Source: Polyporus tsugae (taxonomy: Eukaryota; Basidiomycota; Agaricomycetes; Polyporales; Polyporaceae). Taken from it: DNA of 64,000 nucleotides. Shown here in pieces: positions 1-10,901 of this stretch. The notes below the pieces were generated by a model. That model was not told where the DNA came from. It was given only the letters and a program-made list of their open reading frames with translations, and ran no database searches. Made by a program: the position numbers and the translations under genes. The first letter of the stretch is position 1, and every line of letters begins with the position of its first letter. The stretch lies in the NCBI GenBank assembly GCA_024305745.1, contig JAHRBS010000009.1:2046001-2110000 (forward strand), in the 5' to 3' direction.

Positions 1-151
1 TCTATCGGCCGGATTCCCACACGTACGCTTTACACGCCTTGCTGTCTGTGTGCAGAACTTCACCCGGACTGGAAAACATAGGAGCAAAGCGGTCGCCGAC
101 GGCGCCGTCTATTTCTTCCTCGATCGCCTTGTGTTGTCACGCGTTGCGAAG

Positions 152-1042
152 ATGACGTACGGTCTAGAGATAAGCGTCACATACAACCCCAATGATCCCG
201 AGCACCTTGCGCGACGCGACAAGCAGTTCGTTTGGGCATCCGGGACCGTCACCTTGCCGAATGGGTATGATGTTCTTCTAAAGAAGGTGTGTCTTTCGTA
301 GATGTAGTGTAGACGCCACGCTCACGTACGTATTAAGGGTACTCTTGTTTGCGAGAAGCACGAAATATTGCACTCCCTCTGGCAACAGGCAAAGTCGCCC
401 GATGCATCTAACTTGAAGGATATCTTCTGCGGCTTCTCCTGTTACAAGGGAACAGGCAATCCGAAATGGACAGACGTCGATCCGGCGGGTCAGGAGTTTT
501 GTTATCTTCGTAACTTTCTGTCAATGTCTGACGCTCATCCTCTCAGACTTTATCCATCTATTCACCGTGCATGCGGATACATCCCTCATTTACCGGCAGC
601 CACGGCAAGGGTCTCTGGGGACCTACTACCAGCAGGATTTCAAGTTTGTTCTGTTATTTGGTCTTACAGAATTGAAAGCGCAGCTCAGCTGGATGGATAA
701 CGTGAGTACTGTAGACACATCTCCGTGTGATTCTATTTTGCTGACGTCTGGCTAGGGGGTCGAGAAGAGGGGACCGGCCACAATCGTGTATGAGAACAAT
801 ACGGCGTAGCGGCCAGCGATATCCTGGACTAGCAGTTCTTGAAATCGAGATGGTCAATGTTTTGTGTGCTCATGCCCAACGTCTTATTCGATTATATCCC
901 GCCAATCGATGTTTTTCAATGCATACCAATCGCGTCGCGGTGGATGAACGCAATGACTGGTATCAGCCGGGCATGGACAGATGATGATGTGTACTTGCGT
1001 TGGCTACTATCGACGATGAGCCTGATACAGCACAAGACCTGA
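152..1042 (+). pseudogene. Decayed gene of unknown family
   Basis: I do not recognise the family. An ATG at 152 opens an exon (MTYGLEISVTYNP...) that joins through a GT-AG intron of about 50 nt to a frame starting near 350 (..LVCEKHEILHSLWQQAK..). That frame is lost by a one-base shift near 553 and resumes as ..FTVHADTSLIYRQPRQG.., then continues over another GT-AG intron (about 700-754) into ..GVEKRGPATIVYEN... Past 800 the frame is stopped by a TAG (about 829-831) but still reads like protein to about 1040 (..NVLFDYIPPIDVFQCIPIASR..). The regular splice sites and protein-like frames suggest a recently broken gene. The shift and the stop make a working product unlikely unless the assembly is wrong. 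The true 5' end may lie before the window. Exon joins are inferred by eye. Confidence 0.45.
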
Positions 1043-1508
1043 AACCAGCAGACAGGCTTGCGCATGTCGTAAACCGGTTCACACTGCGTTCACAGATAGC
1101 GGAGTGCACGCGGGGGGTGGCTCAGCTTGCAGCAGGCCTTGATATCCGTGTCCGGAGGGGCCGCGGCTTGAAAGCGACGATGATCAGTTTCCGAAGTGAA
1201 CTTTCTACAGTGATGCGTCCTGGAGCAGGAGCAGTGGCCACTTCCGGCGGCTCGAGTCGTTGCTACCATGTAGCTGATGGTCAGCAGCGATGGTGTCGTC
1301 GACCTTTGTGCGGGTCATCCCCTCTAGGACGACAACCTGAAGCTCTTCACCGGACGTTACTGGGTTGCATACTAGGACGTTGATGGACAGGTTATCGAGC
1401 TCATTGGGCCGGACGTGCGGTAACGCCCGTGATTATAGGGAGGTCGAACCAATTTCTAGAGTTTTGAGCGATGTGCACCGCGAAACTTGAATACCTGCAG
1501 GAGGAGGG
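1043..1508. other. No supported gene
   Basis: Short frames only, with no splice-supported continuation and no family resemblance. The stretch may hold the eroded 3' part of the decayed gene before it. Confidence 0.4.
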
Positions 1509-1905
1509 GTTAAATATTCAGCGACGCAAGTCTGGTCACTCAAGGATGTACTCACATAGGTCCCAACCCCTTGGGAAAGTTGGCTGGCATCGTATCTGAG
1601 CTGAGCCACCGTTATCCGTGTGGTCTGCCCAAGACCTGGTCTTGGAAGGTCAGTAGCTGGCGTCGGGCTGAACTTGAAGGTTCAGGAGGACTTCCGTGTT
1701 AGACACACATCTATCAAGCGGCTCCTTCGCAGCGATCGCCGGCCTGGTCACTAGTCAATGCCCTTCTCAAGGCTTGGTGGATTCCTCCGGATGCCATACG
1801 TGAACGTGCACGGTGAAAGCTAAAATAGGTATAGAGTTCGTGAATGGTGATGGCAATGAGGGACGATACAAGCATGTTAGTAGACGGAAACGTGCTTCAG
1901 ACAAA
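1509..1905 (-). pseudogene. Relic of the DUF4246 locus (third copy)
   Basis: Bases 1509-1610 match the intron 1 and exon 1 end of the two DUF4246 genes (compare 7866-7970 and the reverse complement of 50170-50280), including the splice-donor side around 'actcacatag'. The rest of exon 1 is deleted. Bases about 1620-1790 then match the upstream flank shared by both DUF4246 copies (8366-8500; reverse complement of 49530-49690). Bases about 1790-1905 match the reverse complement of 49395-49530, which is sequence downstream of the histidine kinase gene. The intron piece is closer to the 8-kb copy than to the 50-kb copy. No coding capacity remains. The matches were found by eye and have several indels. 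Confidence 0.7.
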
Positions 1906-2119
1906 ACTAAAGATCGTTGTAATACAATCAGCTCCATAGCCGGTTGAGGGATCGCGTCGAAAGATGCTCGGCGCAGCTGCCGGCTCACGGTGCAGTGTCT
2001 GTTGGACCCTGTCTTATGATCGAGAATGGGAGTGGCGATTGCACGAAGCGATAACAATATCCAAGTGGTTTAGAGCCATAATTCGATATATTCAGTCTAA
2101 TATTTAATGCTGCGAGGCT

Positions 2120-3741
2120 TTACCACTTCTCATGCGCCGGGCGAACTAATATACCAGTGCATGTCAGGTGGGACGTCGGATGGGCTGTTCAAGACGACTT
2201 ACGGTCAAGCTCCCACGTCCAGGCCGATCTGTCCTGGTTCACAAGGTAGAGATAGCCCTGACAAAAGCCGAAAGGCTCGTTAGCCTGCAAAAAGTCCGGC
2301 GCATGCGTGTCGTTTACGCACCGTAGCGATGCTATCAGGATCCAAGCGGATATCGGGGTTATTCTTGAACGGTTCACCGTAGGTTGCAACCTGGAAGTCA
2401 ACCAAAACAGCTTGAAAGAGAGACAAGTTGAGGTCAGCATCGTTAACTCGTCCTGAGGTATTTGTAGGGTACCCACGTCCGTCGAGAATCATCTGTTGAG
2501 GCGGGGAGCATCAAGATGTTAAGATCCTCCAAGTTAACAGCGAGTCGGAAGACCTATGACGACGTACATGGGCAACCTGGTAGATCATGTATGAAAGTCA
2601 GAACAGTTGATCACATCGGCCATGCCACCGTCACTCACGTGGATGTTCTGCGGGCCAAACTCCTTGTTCAAGCTCTGACTCAAAGCGCGCACGGCGGACT
2701 TGCCCGCCGCGAATGCGCTGGTCATGACGTTGCCTCGGGTGCTGCTCGTCGCGCCCGTGAAGAGGAGCGTGCCTCGTTTGCCTTTCTCGTTGGGCTCGTT
2801 CGTCTGGAACTCTTCGATGATATGGCGCGAGAACGCAAAAGCGCCTTCGATGGTCCTGTCAAGCATTCTCCGCAAGCGCTCGTAGGTTGTCTCGAGGAAC
2901 GGTCCCCGGACGCCCGAGCTAGCGTTGTACAAGGCCACTCGGATCTCTGTGGCACCGCCGGAGGGCCACTGGTATGCCTTGATCGTCGTGAAAGCGTTTG
3001 TCATGTCTTGATTCCCATATGATTCGACGGGAAACGCCGCGACCTGGACAACAAACTCAGTATGTGTGAGATGTGCCACGCAAGGTAGCCATGCAGGGAG
3101 AATAAGACCAGGGAATGTTGTTCTGCTGTTACTCACCTCCGCTCCACTGGATGCAGCGACTACGTCGTCGACCACCTTCTTCAACTTATCTGGGCCTCTG
3201 GCGATAAGCGCGACGCGATATCCCTGCTTCGCGAACAGACGTCTAAGTGATGGCGCAAAGAAGACGAATCAGCATTGAAGATGACCAGAGATCAAAACTC
3301 GCTTGTTTGCCAGGTACATGGGGAGGGCGAACAGCGATATGCGAAGTGAACTTAAAGTTACATACGCCGTAGCGCCACCGGTGCCTGTTAAAGGAAGCAG
3401 AGCGGTCAGCCCACCGCAGCTAGAATGCAAGGATGCACAGCGCAGAAAACACCGCTTCCGTAGGAAAGAAGTAGGAAAGACTTTGGAAACGACCCAACAT
3501 TCTTGGACCCTTCCACTCAGGAAAACATGCAAGGGGGCAAGAGAGGCGCATAATTATGCCTTTCTTCGCACGGGGATTCCCTCTTCCCCAACGCTCTCGC
3601 AGAAGTTTGCGAGAAACTAGCCATGCGCAACCAATTTCCACGTCGAAGAAGACGGTGATTTCTTTGCAAAGACGTGTTACGCGTACCTGAGCCATTTCCA
3701 ACGCCAGCGATAACGATGAGAGGTCGAACGCCGGAGGACAT
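2120..3741 (-). CDS. Short-chain dehydrogenase/reductase (SDR), atypical active site
   Basis: NAD(P)-dependent SDR-fold protein of about 240 residues. The ATG at 3741 gives MSSGVRPLIVIAGVGNGSG, and the glycine-rich nucleotide-binding loop is completed by a 19-nt exon (3366-3384, TGGATA). Exons at 3137-3242 and 2639-3043 carry ARLFAKQGYRVALIARGP, VALYNASS and the catalytic region. A 9-nt micro-exon (2568-2576, encoding VAH) is needed to make the family motif NIHVAHMILDG. Later exons give NPDIRLDPDSIAT, then GYLYLVNQDRSAWTWELDL, then RPAHEKW and a stop at 2120-2122. The usual catalytic Tyr of YxxxK is Phe here (SAFAAGK), as in a subgroup of fungal SDRs, so classical dehydrogenase activity is doubtful. 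Substrate is unknown. It is transcribed away from the GST-like gene across a shared 455-bp intergenic region. All introns have GT-AG ends. One short intron in the 2492-2350 exon cannot be excluded. Confidence 0.85.
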
Positions 3742-4196
3742 GGTAGCTCTTGACCCTGAAAGGAGATTCCTAGGGTGCTCGTTGTCGTTGGGACGTGTTT
3801 CGCCGCACAGATGGAGCTCTAATATATGTCCCAGAGAGTGCGAAGGGCAAGTTCATGGTGTCAGTGTTCGAAGTTCGGGGAGACGGTCGGACTGGACCGA
3901 GCCACATTGGTCACACCAGAGCGTCTGTCCGGTTTTCTCGGCTATCGGCTTTGCCGGTCCTTTCAACAGGGCGGGTAACCACAACCGCCCCCGAAGCCCG
4001 GGGGGCTGCCAAGTACTGTATGGCCACTGCCAGTACCACATCTATCGTATTCGCACCTCGACTGGGTGGGCTTTAAATGCGGTGAGTCGCAATCATTGAC
4101 AGCAACAGCCCAGCGTGACCTAGTCTTTCCGATGTTGCTCTTCAAGAACCTAATCATTAGTGCGGCAGAGAACCTGAAACAGGCATTCTCGTCAAC
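3742..4196. promoter_or_regulatory. Divergent promoter region between SDR and GST-like gene
   Basis: 455 bp separate the two start codons, which face away from each other. No gene is visible. I see no element that I can name with confidence. Confidence 0.4.
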
Positions 4197-5597
4197 ATGT
4201 CGTCCGCTACTCAACTTCCTGTGATATTATACCAGTGAGTAGACTCGGATAGACCTCATGTGCCCCCGGTCGGATTCCGGCTGAGAGCTTTCCAGCTACG
4301 ATGCTTCGCCCGTTGCGAGGAAGGTCAGGCACATTCTAACTGTCAAGAGGATACCACACTTCAGAGTAGAGGTCAGTACACGCCGTCATGCAAGTGATCC
4401 GCTCCATCTCACTTTCCAGGATTCATAGGTGCCTATGACACTTCCTCGTCCCGACTTGGCCGATCGACTGGGCGTGAAGTATCGGCTCGTACCCGTTCTG
4501 GCAATTGGCAACGACGTCTATTGCGATAGCAGCCTCATCGCGAGCGTGCTCGAGCGCAACTTTACCCCCGCGCAGGGGTTTGGTACGCTCTTCCCGAAGA
4601 GAAAGGGCGGAGGCACCGCAGATACGGGGATGATCAAGGCGCTCGCCATGAGCTATGCAGACCGAGCCCTCGGTCCTCTCGGATCCCAGACGCTTCCCTA
4701 CCACAAGTTCAAGCCCGAATTCCTGGATGACAGGAGTAACGTGGGTCCCTTGCCAGAACACTCCTTGCCCGATGAGATACGATCCGACTGACCACTGTTA
4801 CGGTGTCCATCATGCAGTGGTTCGGCGCCAAGGTTGATCCTCAAGCGATCTTGGCCAACCAGCCTGTTATGATAAGTACATTATCATCTCACCTAGTTCG
4901 TCCTCCGTCGACATCTTGTGGTGCAAACATAGCGCTAACACAGGCTGTTTATAGGCGCTTATCGAAGAGCAGCTCTCAGATGGTCGCGAATGGCTGATGG
5001 ACACCGAGACCCCCGGTCTCGCAGACATCTCTGTTCACTATACCTGGGACTGGATGCTGTCATTCAGGCCGTTGAGGTATCCCAAGAATGAGCTGTTTGA
5101 CGAGACCAAGTTCCCGGCGACCCTGGCTGTACGTCACATCCTCTTATCGCATGTTGCTCTCTTTTGGTGAACTGTCGCCTATAGTGGATCTCGCGAGTGT
5201 CAGCATACATCGCCAAAGAGGATGCTGCGCATAAACCGGTCCTGGATAGTCTTTCCGGCGAACGTGCTGCAGAGCTCATCACTTCTTCCGTATCCGCGGA
5301 CCTCAACGTCGTCGCCTTCGATGAAGTGGAAGCATCCAGACTAAAGATCAAGCTGTGGGACTTGGTTTCGGTTGCACCAACTGAAACGGTATGTTGTACA
5401 TAGCACTCGTCGTATCTACGGGAGTCTTACGCTTGTGGCTCTGAACAGGCAAGGTCCCCACCGTGGGGAAACTAGTCGCACTCAGCAAGGAGGAAGTCGT
5501 TATAGAGACAGTGGGTTCCTCTGGGAAGCCTGTAAACTGTCATTTCCCGAGGCTATACTATTCGGTCAGGACTGAGGCATCTGCAGCGAAGCTGTAG
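4197..5597 (+). CDS. Glutathione S-transferase-like protein
   Basis: Cytosolic GST-fold protein of about 300 residues. Exon 1 starts at ATG 4197 (MSSATQLPVILYH). Exon 2 from about 4293 encodes YDASPVARKVRHILTVKR, the thioredoxin-fold motif around the glutathione site. Exon 3 starts after the acceptor 'catag' (4427-4431) with VPMTLPRPDLADRLGVKYRLVPVLAIGNDVYCDSSLI; the cis-Pro (VPVL) and the (D)S pair that hold glutathione in this fold are visible. Later exons contribute WFGAKVDPQAILANQPVM, ALIEEQLSDGREWLMDTETPGLADISVHYTW (the helical domain), WISRVSAYIAKEDAAHKPVL, and a C-terminal extension of about 100 residues ending KVPTVGKLVALSKEEVVIE..SVRTEASAAKL. The extension after the helical domain is longer than in standard GSTs and occurs in a fungal GST subgroup of unknown substrate. 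Fungal GSTs often serve detoxification of wood extractives, but that role is only inferred here. Confidence 0.85.
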
Positions 5598-6340
5598 GGT
5601 TTCTGTGCTGGCAACATCGCTTGATGTACGTGTGATCCTGCGGAGGTCGCGATCTGGTCGTGAATCGTGATGCTACGTATCCTCTCTCTCTAGTCCCTAC
5701 AGTGTACGGCCCCGGCTCATGTATCAATGTGTAGCTCTCCCTGTCGGTGGATATGAACTCCTTGTACACCCTCCTGGGCCCAATCGTCGAGCATCTCACC
5801 GTTTGGGAGGTCGAGACGCCGCGCACTGTCCACGGGACGTACCGCGATATGCCGCTTCTATTCGAATCAACGTTAGGTACCGACGATGCTGACCTTTGCT
5901 TAGGAGGACATGCATTGGGTTGTACGCGTCAGGACGCTAGTCAACAACGGGTCCAGAGTTTTAGAGACAGTCTCGTTCAACTACTTGTCGATCGACCAAA
6001 CCCCCGAAACCGTCAAGAATCAGTTGACGGAGCAGCCTGGGCATCGACGGTATCCTGCGAGCAGGCCTGTTCGCTACTATCGTCCGTCAGGTCACTATCA
6101 AGCTCTTTACCAGCGATCCTAGTAACGACGGCGAGCGATGGTCGAGGGCAGTGCGAACTGCCTTACCCCAAACCCATGAACTCAAAATGTTACACTTCTC
6201 CGTCCATCAGTGTATGTCTTGCGCTTCTTAGTGGATATTCAATCATTGCTCGCACGCACGTAGATGTGGAGGCAGACTGGAACACCGGGGACTAGTAAAA
6301 TCCTGTCATGCTCAACCACGCCATCATGCCCTTGTAGCTT
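5598..6340. other. No supported gene; possible eroded coding frames
   Basis: Several short plus-strand frames (5747-6295) look partly protein-like, for example ..NNGSRVLETVSFNYLSIDQTPETV.. near 5930-6000. They are interrupted and match nothing I recognise. A decayed gene is possible. Confidence 0.3.
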
Positions 6341-6447
6341 GCCAATTGAGGTTGCTTGTACACGCTCCAAGTAACAACCCTTGCTCATGTACACGGTGCT
6401 GCTACCAATACGACGCCATCAACATCAACACGGTGCTGCCGACCCTC

Positions 6448-8307
6448 CTAATGCTCACACATGTTCCACTCGATCTCAAAGACCTCCTTCCCGTGGTAGA
6501 AAGTAAACTCGGAGCGTTCATCCATGAAGTCCTTCCTACCCTCCTCTGCCTCCGCTCGCGATATCGTCGTTCCCAGCGCAGCGCAGGAAATGACCTCGTT
6601 GTACAGCTCTCGTGGGAGCGTGCGGACGAGCGGTACCGCGGCGCACGCCACCTCGGCCCACGAATCGGACGTCCACCACGACTCCTGCTGCGGTAGAACG
6701 TCGCTGGTCGAGATGACCTTCGTCGACGGGTCCACGAGGAAGAAGCAGACGATCTTCCGAAATCCTGGCTTCGAAGGATCTGCGAGCTCGAACGGCTGGA
6801 CGCGGTGCTGGTAGACGTTGGGGAACGCCACGCACTTTCCCTCCGCCGCGACGACGTGGCCAAGCTCTTGGTTCAGAGGCGACTCCTGCCCAAGTCCCCA
6901 GGCGACGACGGTCCCCTTGTGATCCGACTGCTCGTGGAACCTCAACATATACCACGGGTCAGGCTTGCCAGCGGTGGCGCGGAAGGAAAGCCTCGACTCG
7001 GTGATGTTCTCGCACGCGTAATAGTACAGACCAGTGGCGACGATGTGCTCGTTCTCCATCCCTTCCACGTGCCAGCTTCCGCCCGGGTACTTGGGGTTCT
7101 CGGGCGTGAGGACGATGTTGGCGAGCTTGACGATGACCTGAAGCGTGCGCCCCTTCAGACTGAAGTCGACACGTCCCTGCGTGGACGGTGGTTCGAACGG
7201 GGCGGGATCAGGGATGAGAGGCCACCGGTCGCGTTCCCACTCATCCCAAACTTCATCGCTATCCGGCATGCCGGGCGACGTCCCTTCGTACCAGCGCTTG
7301 CCGTTGACCTGGACAGCGTAGGGACGGCTGGGACTGAGCGCGTCCGAGACGACACGCTCGAAGAGAGGGAGGAAGCGCTCGAGGATCACCGAGAGTGTCG
7401 CATACGCCTCCCTATGGTCGATAGGGTGGAGGTTGTTGATGTATCCGAGAGGCCGGGCTCGACCCGTGGCGGACACCTCGAAGTCTGTCGGCAGCCATTG
7501 GTGCTTCTTCGAGAATGGTTGCTCAAGCCGGCCGACTAGGTCCTCGAAGTCATCTGTCAGCTCCTGGCCCTTTTCTGGGAGTGCGATTCTGTCCTGGTAC
7601 TCTGGCAAGGTGATCACGCGCGAACCAAGTGAGCCGGCTGAGTCTCGGTAGAGGATGTGGGTATGATCGATGCGTAAGAAGTATAGGGAGGGATGGACGA
7701 GGTCGAGGACTTGTTGATTAGAGCCAGGATGCCAGTCCTTCTCGCCCTCTGGCACCGACTCCAACTTCGAGACATCCGCGAGCAACGCCAATCTCAAGGT
7801 CGGCGGGACGAGAGAGACCGACTCATGTACCATGGGGACCGCTGAAGGCTACATAGAAGAAAGGGTTGTGTATTCAACGACGCGAGTCTGGTCGCTGATG
7901 ACCTTGAAGATGTATGCACTCACATAGATCCCAGCCCTCTGAGCAAGTTGACTGGCATCGTACCTGAGCTCGTCGAAGATGTAGTCGAGCTGAGGTGCCG
8001 TAATGGGGTCCCTTGGCTATTTCTTCTCCCCGTCGCCGGCTATGAACCTCTCCTCTCCGCCCCAGAACTTGTCGACGAGCACACAGTCCTGTTCGATCAT
8101 CTCGTCGCGCCACTTCGATGCAATGGTCGTGTCGAACACCTTCTCCCACCAGCCGGCCTTTTGGCGGACCTTCCCGGAGAACTGGCGCATGCGCAACTCG
8201 ACGAGAGTGACAGGCTGGCGTTCTCCGAACTCGAATGGAGAGGGAAATTTGAGTCGTCCTGCCGCGTCCGGGTTGGAAGCGGGAGAGGCGAGAATATTGG
8301 AAGGCAT
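6448..8307 (-). pseudogene. DUF4246 protein, copy 1, with premature stop in exon 1
   Basis: Paralogue of the intact gene at 49835-51699. Exon 1 (8307-7924) starts MPSNILASPASNPDAAGRL and runs in step with copy 2 until codon 97, where the Trp codon TGG of copy 2 is TAG (8017-8019). After the stop the frame is open again through the splice donor, the intron (7849-7923) and exon 2 (7848-6448). Exon 2 alone is open for 461 codons from an ATG at 7833 and differs from copy 2 at only a few residues, including a 3-residue deletion near the GLEQPF stretch. The putative metal-site residues (WHVEG and YQHRV) are kept. It is either a young pseudogene or makes an N-terminally truncated protein from the inner ATG. 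It is transcribed away from the J-protein copy at 8866. Confidence 0.75.
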
Positions 8308-8865
8308 GTTGGACGAGCGCGATGAGGGAGAGAACGTGGTGCTAAGGAGACAGACAGGACATCCGTGTTATCACTGCCAGCCCAAGAACTGGCCAGAGAC
8401 TGGCGTCGGGCTGAGCGTTCCGGGTTGGATGCATATCTGTCAAGGGGCTTCTCAGAGCGATCGCTGCCCTGGTCAGTGCCCTTTTGAAGGATTCGGATGG
8501 GATATATGAACAACATGTACCTTCGGATGGGTGACTGTATGCATCGCAAACGGGTGGAAACCGCACAACCGCCGGGGCAGAACTGGCCAGATGTCACGGT
8601 TTTCAAGCTCAGCGGCTACCTCAACGGGCAAACCGGGTGGCGTGAGAACCGTAAACTGTTCCGCCCGGTTTCTAAAGTTTAAACCGACCGCCTCTCTACC
8701 AGTTAATTCAAGGAGTCCCTGACAAGCTCTATACCCTCAACTATACGTGCAACAACACCACCACCACACCACCACCACCACCACTTCGAGTCCCTGCTCT
8801 CACAGCTCATAACAGAACTTTGCTTATTACAAACACTCTCACCGTTTCGCCTTCTCGATACCGAA
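8308..8865. promoter_or_regulatory. Intergenic region between divergent DUF4246 and J-protein copies
   Basis: 558 bp with no gene. The left half (to about 8500) is the upstream flank shared with copy 2 (reverse complement of 49530-49690) and with the relic at 1.6-1.8 kb. The right half is not shared and includes the CAC repeat at 8752-8785. Confidence 0.5.
8752..8785. repeat. CAC/CCA trinucleotide microsatellite
   Basis: A run of imperfect (CAC)n units lies about 85 bp upstream of the J-protein copy 1 start codon. The corresponding position upstream of copy 2 has no such repeat. Confidence 0.85.
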
Positions 8866-10195
8866 ATGCCCTCGGCAGATGTCAACCCCTACGAGCTCCT
8901 TGGACTACCACTTGAGGCGACAGAGTAGGAGATCAAGACAGCCTACAGACAGATGCCTTTGAAGGTCCATCCGGATCGGGTGAGTTCTCCTTCCTTGAAC
9001 TGTTTTCGTCACGCACGAATTGAACTCCGTGTCTAACCAAGTTCGTGGTCAAAGAACCATGGTAACCCAGATGCAGGTGTGTTTACGTTTCCTCCTTCAC
9101 CTTGCCATGGGCCACTGACGTACGTACGGCAGCTCGCAAGTTCCTTGAATTACAACAAGCCCAAGAGCGCTTGCTCGACCCGCTCCAGCGCACGTCACTG
9201 GATGCGGAGCTCCGGAGCAAGGAGGCCGTCAAAGCCAGGTACGCCAATCACGATGCCAAGCGCAAAGGGCTGGTGGAGGAGCTGGAGGAGCGCGAGCGGA
9301 CGCTGAAGAAGGCGCGGGCACTGGAGGAGGCAGAGAAGCAGAGGCTGCGCGAGAACGAGCGCATCATGGAGGAGGGGCGGCAGTTGCGGGAGCAGCGCGA
9401 GCGTGAGTTGCAGAGGAGGGAGCAGGAGCGGGAGGCATTGCAGCCAAAGGCTCAACAAGATGCGAACACTGGCCTGGAATCCCCACCTTCCGGTTCGTCT
9501 CTACCGTCCTATCTCCAAGAACGTTTTCCAGTTAACATGCGAGGTCCTCCAGGTCCCTTGGACACGACCGTTCGCGTCAAATGGACCCTGTCGTCGTGCC
9601 CGACGCTCGTCGACGCTGCTTCAATAGCCGCAGTTCTTACGCCGTTCGGTGCAATCGACGATTCGTCCATCGTTCTCTCTCCGAAGCTCGCCGCCCCCAA
9701 GAGGCCAAAACGCCGAACCGCCCTCGTGCCATTCACAGAAATCGGAGGTGCCTTTGCCGCTGTCTGTGCGAATGAGCGTGCAGACCATGGTCTCCAAGAT
9801 ATCGAGGTCACCTGGGCAGGGGGAGCAGAGCCGGAACTTATCGGCTGGTTGAAGAACACGGATCAGTTGGGCGGGACCGCGAACGGCAAGCCACCACCGT
9901 CGCGGCATGGTGTGTCTTCAACTCCAACACCCGGGTTAGCCACGCCAGCATCGGAGGACGCATTTTCATCGTTCCCATCAACCTTCGTACGTCGTCATTC
10001 TTTTCGACGGTTGCGGCCGGATGCTCACTGCACGTTCCGTAGCCGGACCTCGATGCTGCTCCTCAGCGGCCAAGCGCGCCCACTGCGGTTCCCGGGCTGG
10101 ATTACGAGTCGCTTACACTGATGGGCATGCGCCAGGCGGAGCGCGAACACCTAGCGCGCGAGATTCGAGAACAGGAAGCAGCAGAAGGCGACTAG
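8866..10195 (+). pseudogene. DNAJC17/Cwc23-like J-protein, copy 1, with stop in J domain
   Basis: Paralogue of the intact gene at 51825-53168. Exon 1 from ATG 8866 encodes MPSADVNPYELLGLPLEATE, then TAG at 8926-8928 where copy 2 has CAG (Gln), then EIKTAYRQ and a downstream KVHPDR that retains the HPD motif. A short exon (NHGNPDA, near 9055) and a long exon from about 9134 follow: ARKFLELQQAQERLLDP, a charged coiled coil, then an RRM-like domain (TTVRVKWTLSS..VLTPFGAIDDSSIVL..GGAFAAVCANERA). The last exon from about 10042 gives PDLDAAPQRPSAP..LDYESLTL..EQEAAEGD and the stop at 10193-10195. Everything after the TAG is open. An ATG created after the stop (copy 2 has Arg) could start a protein lacking J-domain helices I-II. 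DNAJC17/Cwc23 family members act in splicing in the nucleus. Confidence 0.75.
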
Positions 10196-10901
10196 TGAAC
10201 TAGTGACGTGACGTTTGTATTCTGGTGCCGCGGCGTTGTTACATTTCTCATATGGATCTGACAGAGTCCCTCCACCGCCTTCTCGCATGCCTTTCTGCCT
10301 CGGCCCCAGCCCAGTCGAGAGTTATGTGACGGCCGTCACCTCCCCAGGACGTCGACCTCGCGGATTCAAAGCGTAGGGGATGGACATCCTAAGCCAGCGA
10401 TTAAGATCCTGATCAATCAGGGGTGTGAACACCAGCTCTGCATCCCATGATAGAGCGGATAACGCTGCCTGGCGATATTCATGGCGTCGGATACGCCACT
10501 AGACAGGTACGCGTAGATACTAGGACAACACTAGGGGACTGACGGGCATCCAATCTCGACGGCAGCGAGCTAGGGTGTTCGCTCCCGCTCAACACGGCTG
10601 TGGGTTACGTAGAAATTGGCTGTGGAATATGCGAGAGGAGAAAAGGGTGAGAAGGGAGGAGGATATCATGGATAATGTAGTCTCCGAAGTACACGAGACG
10701 GGTGTAACACAGTGCTTTAGCTTTTGTCACGACGCTTCTATGGTCTGTCTAGCGAGACGTTCGCACAAGTGCGAAGACCGTCTCCGTACATGCCTGATCT
10801 ATTTAGCATTTGGTTCGAATTCGTGGCTTGAACTCGAAGACGGCAATGGCCAAGGCTTGCTGTTATGTGGGTATGTAAATGAGGCCGGCACCCTCGCATT
10901 T
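10196..10901. other. No supported gene
   Basis: About 700 bp between the J-protein copy 1 and the M20 gene, which point toward each other. One plus-strand frame of 121 codons (10575-10940) overlaps the last exon of the M20 gene antisense and looks non-coding. Confidence 0.5.

Noticed and set aside
2120..8307. Secondary-metabolite cluster made of SDR, GST-like and DUF4246 genes
   Set aside because: No polyketide synthase, peptide synthetase, terpene synthase, P450 or cluster regulator is present.
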